The notes under the pieces are model-generated. The model searched no databases and was not told the DNA's origin. It worked only from the letters and a program-made list of their open reading frames with translations. Of a stretch of 64,000 bases of DNA, positions 34,282 through 43,116 are shown piece after piece. The stretch comes from Cupriavidus necator. GTDB lineage: Bacteria; Pseudomonadota; Gammaproteobacteria; Burkholderiales; Burkholderiaceae. The position numbers were made by a program, and so were the translations under genes. The DNA lies in contig CP074388.1 in NCBI GenBank assembly GCA_022041995.1, positions 310,001 to 374,000 on the forward strand. The letters are read 5' to 3'. Position 1 is the first letter of the stretch. Each line of letters starts with the position of its first letter.

Positions 34282-35955
34282 ATGCCTTGCATCGCAAGAA
34301 CATACGTGTCGCCGACTCTTGTCTTGCTGGCCTTTGACTGGCCGGATGGAGCCGATCTTGAGGATTTTCTTGGCTTTGCCATTGAGCGCAAGCCAGGCTT
34401 TGAAGGGAAGGAGAGGAGTTGGCTACCCAATCGCTTGGGCTTTAACGGACCCATTTCCGGTGCTGCAGCCGGCAGCAATCTGGCGCCGATACAGAAATTC
34501 TACTGGTGGGATGCTCGGATTAACACTGCGGACCGTGGTCGCTCTTTCACGTATCGTATCGTGCCGGTGACAGGGCAACCCAATAATCCGACGCCCCAAG
34601 ACGCGCAAGCTGCTACCGTCCAGGTGGCGATACCGGAGGTGAAGGAACACGGTATCACTACGCACTTCAATCGTGCTGTCGTCAGCTCGCAGGCTTTTGC
34701 AAAAGAGTTTCCAGACATTTCCACCAAAGTACTCCAGACGACCGCTCGCGCCTGGTTGGCAAACGGTATGGAACACGCAGTGCCGGATTTTTTGGATGGT
34801 GCTGTGAACGCGAGCATTGAAGGCGCGATTTACCACCTGACCGACCGCATCTGGATCGTCTCGGCCATGCGTCAATACGGGGGAGCCCTCTCGCTAACGT
34901 ATAACCAGACAACGACGGACCACACATCTGACGATGCCATCCAGGATCTGACGGAGGCAGGAAGGCCTGCGGATGCCTTCACGGCCCGCACGCAGGCCAA
35001 TATCATGCACAACAAGTTTCTTGTGCGAGTTGGGCCCAGCGGCCAGGCGGAAGCGGTTCTGGCGGGATCGGCAAATTTCACAAGTGAAGGGCTGTCTGCA
35101 CAAGCGAATGTCCTGCATGCATTCGAATCCCCCGAGCTGGCCAGTTTGTACCTGGCACGTAAGCGTCTACTCGATGGAGACCCCAGCCTGCACGACACGC
35201 AGCAGGCCCAAACTGGCTGGTCTGGCCCCTTGCACGTTGGCGATGCCGTTATTCGGGCCTTCTTCCCGCCCGAGCCAAAAAACAAGCGTGAGTCGCTCGA
35301 TGCAATAATCGCCGCTATCGAGCAGGCAGAGCACTCGGTCGTGCTATGCGCGTATGATCCGACCGACATGCCGCTATTACACGCGGTCGAGGCAGCTGCT
35401 ACACGCGGCCTGATGGTTTGGGGACTGGTCAATCGAGTGCCGGCCGAGGAACCCACGGGCGACGCGGAGCGAGGCGATGTGGCGGCCAAACTTGAGCTTT
35501 GGCGATGGTCGAACACGGAGAGGAGTGTGGTTGGGTTCGACGCATTCAGGGCCAGCGATACGCCGACCGATTTTTTGCCAGAACTCGTGCTATGGCCGGA
35601 TGAGAACCCGAAGATTATGGTGCGAGTCCACCACAAATTCGTGGTCGTCGATGCAGAAGGCAAGAGCCCGGTGATCTTCACCGGCTCAGCAAATTTCAGC
35701 GGCAACTCACTACATAACAACGACGAGAACTTGCTGGAAATCACCGCCTGCCCGAGACTCGCCGGTGCCTATTTCGCCGAGTTCATGCGTTTGTATGAAC
35801 ACTATCGGGCGCGCTTCTCTTTCGAGCGCAGGCAACATGGAGAAAGCAGTGCCTTCACGCTGACGTCCGACAATAGTTGGAACAGGAAGTACTTTGTGGA
35901 TGGCTCAGCGTTTGAGCGCGCAAGGATCGCCATGGCGGCGCAGGTCAACAGCTGA
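34282..35955 (+). CDS. phospholipase D-like protein, two HKD motifs
   Basis: A 557-residue protein with two PLD catalytic motifs: HNKFLVRVGPSG with GSANFTSEG (about residues 240-275) and HHKFVVVDAEG with GSANFSGNS (about 450-480). Both His and Lys are present, so the enzyme is probably active as a phosphodiesterase (nuclease or lipase). No signal peptide is seen, so it acts in the cytoplasm or is exported by another route. ATG 34282 is chosen because GGAGGTGCT lies just before it; an ATG at 34240 would add 14 residues. A hairpin (GGCCATCT/AGATGGCC) lies just after the gene. The neighbours are also nuclease- or nucleotide-related. Confidence 0.85.
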   Translation: MPCIARTYVSPTLVLLAFDWPDGADLEDFLGFAIERKPGFEGKERSWLPNRLGFNGPISGAAAGSNLAPIQKFYWWDARINTADRGRSFTYRIVPVTGQPNNPTPQDAQAATVQVAIPEVKEHGITTHFNRAVVSSQAFAKEFPDISTKVLQTTARAWLANGMEHAVPDFLDGAVNASIEGAIYHLTDRIWIVSAMRQYGGALSLTYNQTTTDHTSDDAIQDLTEAGRPADAFTARTQANIMHNKFLVRVGPSGQAEAVLAGSANFTSEGLSAQANVLHAFESPELASLYLARKRLLDGDPSLHDTQQAQTGWSGPLHVGDAVIRAFFPPEPKNKRESLDAIIAAIEQAEHSVVLCAYDPTDMPLLHAVEAAATRGLMVWGLVNRVPAEEPTGDAERGDVAAKLELWRWSNTERSVVGFDAFRASDTPTDFLPELVLWPDENPKIMVRVHHKFVVVDAEGKSPVIFTGSANFSGNSLHNNDENLLEITACPRLAGAYFAEFMRLYEHYRARFSFERRQHGESSAFTLTSDNSWNRKYFVDGSAFERARIAMAAQVNS

Positions 35956-36090
35956 CCCTTGAGCGGGAATTGGATGGCCATCTCTCTCGGGGAAGATGGC
36001 CCCATGAAATACGCCAATGAATAGGCAGCTGGCTCTGCCCGATTCAAGAGCGGTCCTTGATGGCGAATCAATTTACGAGGGAACCTACCC

Positions 36091-37020
36091 ATGATGCGGT
36101 CGACCGGGCTCATCTCTATCGTGCTTGCGCTGTGTGCAACAGGTTGCCAGCAGCGGCCTGTTCACGGAACCGCGGACTTGCAATCCAGTGCTGCCACGAT
36201 TCATGCTGCAGCGACAGGCGAGGAATGTCCAACTGTTGATGGCGTCAAGGCTGCCTATGTTGGAACATACCGAGGGGTCGAGAACGTCCTTTCGGCAACG
36301 GATTTGATGCGTGATGTCCGCTGTGCCGAGCGATTCAAGTCCTCAAAGTTTCCCAAGGGATTTGTCACGTTCTTCGGCAGTTCAAGGATTACTCAGGATA
36401 ACGTCGTCTGCAACCACGCCAACAAAAAGTGCGACCAACGAATGAAGCGTCGGCACGATGCGCTCTATCGTGATGTCAGGGCGTTCTCATCAAGCTGGAC
36501 CAAACAGTACGGAACGCATTTCCCGATTCTGGCTGGGGCGGGTGGTGGACTAATGGAAGCTGCAAACCGCGGCGCATTTGAAGCGGGTGGTGTGAGCGTT
36601 GGGTATACAACCTACTACGACAAACTGACGTCGACGGCTCCCATAGACCATCCTTACGCCGGAGATCCCAGGACGGCGCTGAACTCTTACGTTACAACCG
36701 GGCTGATCTTTACAAGCATTGCTGAGCGCGAAGCCGCCATGATCCGCCATTCCGCCGCGATCGTCTTCGCTCCGGGCGGAACCGGTACCGAATGGGAAAT
36801 ATTCCAGGTTCTCGAGATGAGAAAGAGCAGGCAACTCCTCCAGATCCCGATCTATCTGTTTGGGGAGCGATCTGCCTGGCGCAGCCTAGAACGTCGACTC
36901 GACTATCTGGTTTCGGAGCGGGTCGTGGCGCGCGAACAGCTGGACTTCATCCATTATGCATCCAGCCCTGAGGAGTTGGTTTCGTCACTGGCAGGCGATC
37001 TCGGACTCCGCAAAGAATAG
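36091..37020 (+). CDS. LOG-family protein with signal peptide/lipobox
   Basis: A 309-residue protein. MMRSTGLISIVLALCATGCQ is a probable lipoprotein signal (ATGC). The rest is a Rossmann-like LOG domain with AGAGGGLMEAANRGAF and APGGTGTEWEIFQVLEM, the PGGxGTxxE signature. LOG enzymes cleave nucleoside monophosphates to free bases (cytokinin activation in plants) and are normally cytosolic, so an exported or membrane-anchored form is unusual. GAGGGAACC supports the start. It lies 53 bases before the S1/P1 nuclease gene, which releases 5'-nucleotides. Confidence 0.8.
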   Translation: MMRSTGLISIVLALCATGCQQRPVHGTADLQSSAATIHAAATGEECPTVDGVKAAYVGTYRGVENVLSATDLMRDVRCAERFKSSKFPKGFVTFFGSSRITQDNVVCNHANKKCDQRMKRRHDALYRDVRAFSSSWTKQYGTHFPILAGAGGGLMEAANRGAFEAGGVSVGYTTYYDKLTSTAPIDHPYAGDPRTALNSYVTTGLIFTSIAEREAAMIRHSAAIVFAPGGTGTEWEIFQVLEMRKSRQLLQIPIYLFGERSAWRSLERRLDYLVSERVVAREQLDFIHYASSPEELVSSLAGDLGLRKE

Positions 37021-37073
37021 ACGATCTGGCAAACGAGGCATTTGGTCGATAACTTTCGCGATGGGAGGCTTCC

Positions 37074-38090
37074 ATGCATAACTACCGTTGCCTGCAGGTT
37101 GGCGTACTGGCGTTTGGACTGACTATCACGGCTGCACAGGTCCACGCGTGGTCCGCGGACGGGCACGAGACGGTCGGGAAGCTCGGCGCGGCGCTCATCG
37201 CGGGAACTAACGCGGAGGCCAAGGTCCAGGACATCCTCGGTATGAGCCTGGAGCAGGCCGCAGTCTGGGCCGATTGCGCGAAGGGCGTTAACTACAACAA
37301 ACAGATTGGCACCTTCGCCTATCAGCGAGCGGGACAATACCCGGAGTGCCAGCCGTTCGAAACAGAGCAGGGCAAACGCGAAATGGTCGCTTTCGTCAGG
37401 CGAAACTGGGTCGATTGCCATCCCGGCCAGGGAGAGGAGGTGTGTCACAAGCAATACCACTATACCGACGTCACCCTGCAGCGAGATCAGTACACGCAAG
37501 GCTTGACTGGCACCAGCGATCATGATGTCGTCGCTGCCATCAGGGCAGCGATTCTGGTGCTTCAGGGATCGACATCGCCGGCACCGATGCAGTTTGCTAA
37601 CAAACGGGAAGCCTTGCTTGTGCTGACACACTATGTCGGAGATATTCATCAGCCGCTCCACGTGGCTTCCGTCTATCTCGATGCACAAGGACAGGTTGTC
37701 GATCCCGATCGGGTCGGCTTCAATCCAACAACACGAACGATTGGCGGCAACTCAATTCAAGATGGCAGAAAAAACCTGCATCATGAATGGGACACCGTGC
37801 CAGCCGCATTGAAGTCCGGAGCGCTTGGCATCTCGGGCGTCGACGAGGCACGGGCGATCCCAGCGTCCGCGGGCGACCTCATATCGTGGCCAGCACAGTG
37901 GGCAACGGATACATTGATCAGTGCCGGACCTGCCTTTGCTGGCGCCACCTACAGTGCAGAGGACGGCCAGAAGCACTGGGACATCGCCCCGCCAGCTGGC
38001 TACACGGCAACGCGGGAAACCGTGCAGCGCGCGCAACTGCTGAAGGCTGGTGCTCGGCTGGCGCAGCTTCTGAATGCGATCTGGCCCTGA
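37074..38090 (+). CDS. S1/P1-type nuclease, secreted
   Basis: A 338-residue protein with signal peptide MHNYRCLQVGVLAFGLTITA cut before W. The mature protein starts WSADGHETVG, where the terminal Trp is a zinc ligand in S1/P1 nucleases. Further zinc-ligand His/Asp residues appear in HKQYHYTDVTL, LTHYVGDIHQPLHVAS and LHHEWDTVP. These enzymes cut single-stranded DNA and RNA to 5'-nucleotides in the periplasm or outside the cell. Together with the LOG lipoprotein next door it could supply nucleotides and free bases outside the cytoplasm (inference). Confidence 0.85.
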   Translation: MHNYRCLQVGVLAFGLTITAAQVHAWSADGHETVGKLGAALIAGTNAEAKVQDILGMSLEQAAVWADCAKGVNYNKQIGTFAYQRAGQYPECQPFETEQGKREMVAFVRRNWVDCHPGQGEEVCHKQYHYTDVTLQRDQYTQGLTGTSDHDVVAAIRAAILVLQGSTSPAPMQFANKREALLVLTHYVGDIHQPLHVASVYLDAQGQVVDPDRVGFNPTTRTIGGNSIQDGRKNLHHEWDTVPAALKSGALGISGVDEARAIPASAGDLISWPAQWATDTLISAGPAFAGATYSAEDGQKHWDIAPPAGYTATRETVQRAQLLKAGARLAQLLNAIWP

Positions 38091-38212
38091 ACGCAAGTGG
38101 GACGGCTCGACACGGGAGGCATGCGTCCAGGCACGTCCTCTTCGCATCTTGTTTAAGAAATGGCCGCGAGTCGCACTTTATGCTGTGAAGAGCCTAATTG
38201 TGAATTCGGGGC

Positions 38213-39343
38213 GGCGTTGTTGCATAAATCGAGATTGAAAACAGGGGGCTCCTCGGTGACGCTGAACTCAGGCGATACGGACGGATTGCGGGCGAGCGAG
38301 CGCGACCATGCGGTTGAGCACGCCCGCACGGATAGCCACTTCGGTGGCCTGCGACCCGATTTCGCGTGCCCACAGACTGTGTCCCGTCAGCGTCTTGAGG
38401 CGGTACATCAGGGTCTCGGCCAGCGAGCGCCGGTGATAGCCGCTGGCGGCTTTCCAATCGCGTCGACTGCTCTTCTCGATGACATCGATGGCCTCGTTAC
38501 GCCAGGCTGCGCCCGGCGTACTTTCGGACCAAGGCTTCGCTCCATCGCGTGGTGGAATCGAGGGCTGTGCACCTCGCGCAGCAATCTCCGCGTGGCACGG
38601 CTTGCTGTCGTAAGCGCCATCACCTCCGATGGTATCGATCGGTGTATCAACCGGGATCTGATCGAGCAGGTCGGCCAACACTTCGCCATCGCCAACGTCC
38701 TGGTGGGTCATCAGTGCAGCACAGATTTGGCCGGTGTTCGCGTCCATGGCGAGATGGACCTTGCGCCAAGTCCGGCGCTTGGACCAACCGTGCTTGCGAA
38801 CCTTCCACTCGCCTTCGCCGTAAAGCTTCAGCCCAGTGCTGTCGATCACCAGATGCAGCGGCTCGCCGCTACGCGAGGCGGGCAGCACGACGTTCAGATT
38901 CTGCGCGCGGCGGCTCAATGTCGTGTAGTTCGGCACTGGCAACGTTGGGAAAGCCAGGGTGCGCAAGCTCTGCGCGAAGCCTTGCAGCGCGCGCAGCGGC
39001 AGGTGGAACACCTGCTTGAGACTGAGCAGACCCTGGATCAGCGCATCCGTATAGACGAGCGGGTGGCCACGCTTGGGCGACTGGGCTTTAGCCGGTGGCA
39101 CGAGCAAGCTCTCTTCGACCCACATCGTCACGTCTCCTCGGGCTATCAGCCCCTTGTTGTACTGCGCCCAGTTCTTGACGCGGTAGACCCCCTTGGGCTC
39201 GGCTTGCTGTCGGTTGTCCTTGCGCATCGTCCCGGAAAAAGTCCAAGACACTACGCCGCTTCGTCAGAAGTTAACAGAGCCAGCGCTCCAGTCGTTGTGC
39301 GTAAACGTCAGCCCATCCGACCCCGGATTTATGCAACAACGCC
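38213..39343 (-). mobile_element. IS5-family (IS903-like) element, complete
   Basis: 18-base inverted repeats GGCGTTGTTGCATAAATC at 38213-38230 and 39326-39343, flanked by a 9-base duplication ATTCGGGGC (38204-38212 and 39344-39352). A 9-base duplication fits the IS903 group. The target was the interior of a PAS-domain gene fragment. Confidence 0.92.
38268..39251 (-). CDS. IS5-family transposase
   Basis: A 327-residue DDE transposase: LVIDSTGLKLYGEGEW, TIGGDGAYDSKPCHAE and YHRRSLAETLMYRLKTL, with all three catalytic residues. The start may be the inner ATG near 39125 (MWVEESLLVPP). No lesion seen. Confidence 0.88.
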   Translation of the reverse strand: MSWTFSGTMRKDNRQQAEPKGVYRVKNWAQYNKGLIARGDVTMWVEESLLVPPAKAQSPKRGHPLVYTDALIQGLLSLKQVFHLPLRALQGFAQSLRTLAFPTLPVPNYTTLSRRAQNLNVVLPASRSGEPLHLVIDSTGLKLYGEGEWKVRKHGWSKRRTWRKVHLAMDANTGQICAALMTHQDVGDGEVLADLLDQIPVDTPIDTIGGDGAYDSKPCHAEIAARGAQPSIPPRDGAKPWSESTPGAAWRNEAIDVIEKSSRRDWKAASGYHRRSLAETLMYRLKTLTGHSLWAREIGSQATEVAIRAGVLNRMVALARPQSVRIA

Positions 39344-39356
39344 ATTCGGGGCCGAC

Positions 39357-39473
39357 TTAGCCAAAGATGCTTTCGGAAGCCCCTGTGATGGACAGAAAAC
39401 GGCCCTCGCGGTCGACGACGCAGATCGCGTCGAGCAGCAGGTCCATGACGTGCATGGGGGGCAGTGTCGCCAT
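39357..39473 (-). pseudogene. PAS-domain sensor fragment
   Basis: A 38-residue frame MATLPPMHVMDLLLDAICVV with DREGRFLSITGASESIFG, the opening of a PAS sensor domain. It ends at TAA after IFG, next to the IS903-like insertion. Reading across the insertion gives no continuing PAS sequence, so only the start of a sensor gene remains. Confidence 0.6.
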
Positions 39474-39872
39474 ACGTTTATTTGCGTTGTGGGCGCCGGA
39501 CGCCAGAGGTGCGTGGGATTTCTACCTCGAGGATTTCGGGGGGCAGCCGAGCTTGCACCATCCATGTTGCGGGCGGATGTCGGAGGATGGGAGACCAGCG
39601 GAAAGCGTTCCAAAATTTCCTGATTTTTTATAGGGTAGACGTCCTCTTAGTGCATAGAGATTCTTGTGTTTTAGTTTGGATTTTCCTTGCCGATCAATGA
39701 CTTCCCAAGTCACTAATTCGCGGCTACTGTCCCTTCGCGAAAAATTCTGACGCTCTCACGCTACGGTGCCCGTCATGCCGATCTGGAGAGCCGGGACGAC
39801 TTCGCCGCTGGTCTTGGCGACACCACAAACGACAAGCTTGAAAAAGGCGTCGTTGCACGACTGTTGAGAAAT
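39474..39872. other. no supported gene
   Basis: About 400 bases between the PAS fragment and the first Tn5-like remnant. No frame in it has recognisable protein features; an upstream region for the PAS gene is possible at the left side. Confidence 0.4.
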
Positions 39873-40291
39873 CGATTGGTATCGAGGCCAGATGGGAGAT
39901 CGAGAACTTCTTCCATGTGCTGAAAAACGCCTGCAAGGTGGAAGCGTTACAGCTCTCGCACATGGACCGAGTCGAACGTGCGCTGGTGTTGTACATGGTG
40001 GTCTCGTGGCGTATTGCGCGACTGATGCGCCTGGGCAGAACCTGTCCCGAACTAGACGCGTCGTTGTTCTTTGATGCCGACGAGATACGGGTGCCTATCT
40101 GCTGGCGAAGAAGCCGCGCCCTCCAAAAGCCACCCACTTTCAATCAAATAATTCGCCTGATTGCATCACTGGTTGGCTTCTTGGGCCGCAAGAGCGACGG
40201 CGAACCCGGCGCAAAGACGCTCTGGATCGGCTTGCAGCGAACCATGGATGCTGCAGCCACAATTCAGGCTTTACGCAACGAAGGCGCATGA
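39873..40291 (+). pseudogene. Tn5-like (IS4-family) transposase remnant, C-terminal part
   Basis: Begins in IDWYR and, after one surplus G, continues RWEIENFFHVLKNACKVEAL with LSHMDRVERALVLYMVVSWR and FLGRKSDGEPGAKTLW, the C-terminal part of Tn5-type transposases including the catalytic Glu. The N-terminal two thirds are missing. Related remnants lie at 46756-47142 and 48719-49091. Confidence 0.8.
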
Positions 40292-40402
40292 TTTCTGTAA
40301 AACGAGATGACCACAGCTGGCTCGCAACGCTAATGCAAGAAACGGTGCGTGCAAACTGTGCGAAGAGGCCATATTCAGGGTAATATGTCGCGCTGAACTA
40401 TC

Positions 40403-40490
40403 GGGCCGGACGCCGTGTTGGTTGCAGGCAGCGGACTCATAATCCGCCGGAGATATCCCACCGTGGGTTCGAATCCCACCCGGCCCACCA
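40403..40490 (+). tRNA. tRNA with CAU anticodon and long variable region
   Basis: A 7-base acceptor stem GGGCCGG/CCGGCCC with A73 and an encoded CCA end, a short D stem GCC/GGC, anticodon arm GCGGA-CTCATAA-TCCGC (CAU), and T arm GTGGG-TTCGAAT-CCCAC. Between anticodon and T arms lie about 15 bases (CGGAGATATCCCACC) able to form GGA-gata-TCC. A long variable arm is normal for Leu, Ser and Tyr tRNAs, whereas CAU belongs to Met and Ile2. The identity is therefore unclear. Confidence 0.75.
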
Positions 40491-40692
40491 GTTTCGCTCT
40501 TTAACCCACTCCTGGCGCTCAACACACGTCCGGCCTTGATGACACGTGCGGTAGAGACATGTCGCCTTGCCACGCAGCCTGCAACATAGGCGTTCTTCTT
40601 GGGCGCTTTGGGTCCCCAATGATGTTTGCGCAACGCGCGTGCGTCAACAGTCGGCGCCGAAGATCTCGCGCCGCCCGATCGCACGAGCCACC
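40491..40692. other. no supported gene
   Basis: About 200 bases after the tRNA with no convincing frame. The leftward frame that crosses the tRNA (GGPGGIRTH type) is a known artefact of antisense tRNA sequence. Confidence 0.4.
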
Positions 40693-40893
40693 TTACCGAA
40701 TACGGCGCATGGCTGCGAGCATGGAATGCCCCTGACTCGTCAGGCGAGGGTAGGCATTACCGGTAGCATGGCCATGCTCCATCGTGAACAGCTTGTGGAC
40801 CAGCAATCTGTCCAGTTGCTCGGGTTCGAGGTCATCGATCTCCTGCGCATCGCCAAGCAGCTGCAGCGCGGCGATTTCATGCGGACTTAGCAT
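40693..40893 (-). CDS. small hypothetical protein, 66 aa
   Basis: Begins MLSPHEIAALQLLGDAQEID and ends in TSQGHSMLAAMRRIR. The pattern of helices (LEPEQLDRLLVHKLF then PRLTSQG) resembles a small winged helix. Preceded by GAGGCC as a weak ribosome-binding site. Function unknown; alone in an IS-rich region. Confidence 0.5.
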   Translation of the reverse strand: MLSPHEIAALQLLGDAQEIDDLEPEQLDRLLVHKLFTMEHGHATGNAYPRLTSQGHSMLAAMRRIR

Positions 40894-43116
40894 CAGCGGC
40901 CTCCTTAGTCGGGGTCTACGGCCGCTGGTCCGTGGAACGATTTCCACGGAGGACGATGGAACGGCAGTGTGTGTAATCGGTGCGAGGACGCTGGGAGCGC
41001 AACACCGAGCATCCACCCTAAACCCATTGCATTACACACAAGTTGTGACAACGGGGTTGTAAATCGAGCGAAGAAGGCGTTTACTCGCGGTTTCGAATCG
41101 GCGGGTGAGGCAAACAAGTGGTGGCAGCGAGTTGGGCAGAGGCGGAGTTCAGGGACATTGATTTGGGCGATCGGCGCCTCAACAGGCGCGCGGTGCTGTT
41201 GGCCGAGAGCCTGGCAAAGAATCCATCGGCGAGCATCCCGAGCGCTTGTGGGGGCTGGGCAGAAACGGCCGCTGCCTATCGCTTTCTGTCCCAGGATCGG
41301 CTGGAATGGCACGACATCCTGACGCCGCACTGGCAGTGCGCGGCCGAGCGGATGCGGGCTTGCGAGGTGGTGCTGTGCATTCAGGACACGACGGAGCTGG
41401 ACTTCGATGGCAAGGCAACCGCCGGCTTGGGGCCGTTGTCGTATGAAGCGCAGCGCGGCATGTATCTCCACCCCACGTACGCAGTGACGCCGGCGCGCGA
41501 GCCCTTGGGTGTGCTGGATGCTTGGATGTGGGCGCGTGAGCCGAAAGGGGCTGATGGCAAGCGCGCCGGCCTCAAGGAAAGTACGCGCTGGATAGAAGGC
41601 TATGAGCGCGTTGCCGAGCAGGCGTTGGCGATGCCGGCGACGCGGCTGGTGTAGTCGCTGACCGCGAAGCCGATATCCTGGCGTTGATGGTGAAGGCGCG
41701 CGATCTGGGTCATCCCGCAGACTGGCTGATCCGCTCGCAACACAATCGCGCGTTGCCCGATGGCGAGCGGTTGTGGCATCAGGTCACGGCGGGCGAGCCC
41801 TTGGGCGAGATCCGTTTCACGCAGGCTGCGCGGCAAGGCCAGAAGGCGCGAGAGGTTCGGCAGCGGATATGGGCGCAGCGGGTTGAGCTATCCGATGCCG
41901 CGCGGGGTGTGGTGAGTGCCACCTGCATCGTTGCGCGAGAGTTGGCACCGCCACCGGGCGTCAAGCCGATCGAATGGCGGTTGCTGAGCAATCGCGAAGT
42001 CGGCGATTTCGAAGCCGCTGTGCAGTTGATCGACTGGTACCGTGCGCGGTGGGAGATAGGTGTGTCCAGATAAGGACACGTTATCCAGTCGGTGTAAGTC
42101 CGACCGAGGCAAAAGACTCAAGCCTCGTAGCTTGGGAGGCGTCATGGCGCGAAAGCAAGATGACGGAGCCCTCCGACAGTATGCTCAGAAAGGAGTGTAT
42201 GCAACGCACCAGGTTGCAACGTGCAGTGAACGCAGATGTAGCCTCGTCACACGAAAACCCGGTGGCTGAGACGGTCGATAACGCGCGAAAGCAGCAAGAG
42301 TTGTCCGAAACGAGTCCGATGCGGCAACTCTCACCGGCGGGGTATCAGCGGCGACATGGTGTGAAGGATAACGTGGAAACTGGAGAAGCCCTCGGCACCC
42401 GGCGGAGAAAGCCCGTCGAGGAGATGTCCGTTATAACCGCGAGTGGGAAATGCGGGCATAGGTGCAAGGGTGACGGATCGGGTCGTAGTACTGTCGATGG
42501 GCGTGCAGCAAAACGCGCCCGGAGGGAAGGGCCCGGACCGGTGAGTACTCCGTTCAACAAGGTGAGGCAGGGATGAAATGACAAAGGCATCCAGTAGTCT
42601 GCAGGAACTGAGAAGGCGGATATATCGCAAGGCGAAGTCTGACAAGACCCATCGCTTTTGGGGGCTCTTCGTGCATATTGCGAAGAGTGAAACCCTAGAC
42701 GAGGCCTACCGTATCGCCAAGAGGAACGGCGGTGCACCGGGAATCGATGGTCTGAGCTTTAATGACATCGAGGCATCCGGACGCACTGTCTTTCTTGCGG
42801 AGATTCAGGCAGACCTCAAGACAGGCAGGTATGAACCCAAGCCGAACCGCAAGGTAGAGATCCCGAAAAGTAACGGCAAAGTCCGCGTTCTCCAGGTTCC
42901 TTGCATCCGCGACCGCGTGGTGCAGGGTGCGCTGAAACTAATCCTCGAAGCGGTATTCGAGGCGGACTTCTGCCCGAACTCCTACGGGTTTAGACCAAAG
43001 CGGTCCCCACACCGCGCGCTGGCGGAAGTCAGACGCAGTGTGCTGCGGCGCATGTCGACGGTGGTTGATGTGGATCTGTCGCGCTACTTGGATCATACAT
43101 AGCAATGCCCTTTGGT

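Noticed and set aside
40271..40684. Minus-strand frame containing GGPGGIRTHGGIS
   Set aside because: This peptide is the well-known translation of antisense tRNA sequence; the frame crosses the tRNA.
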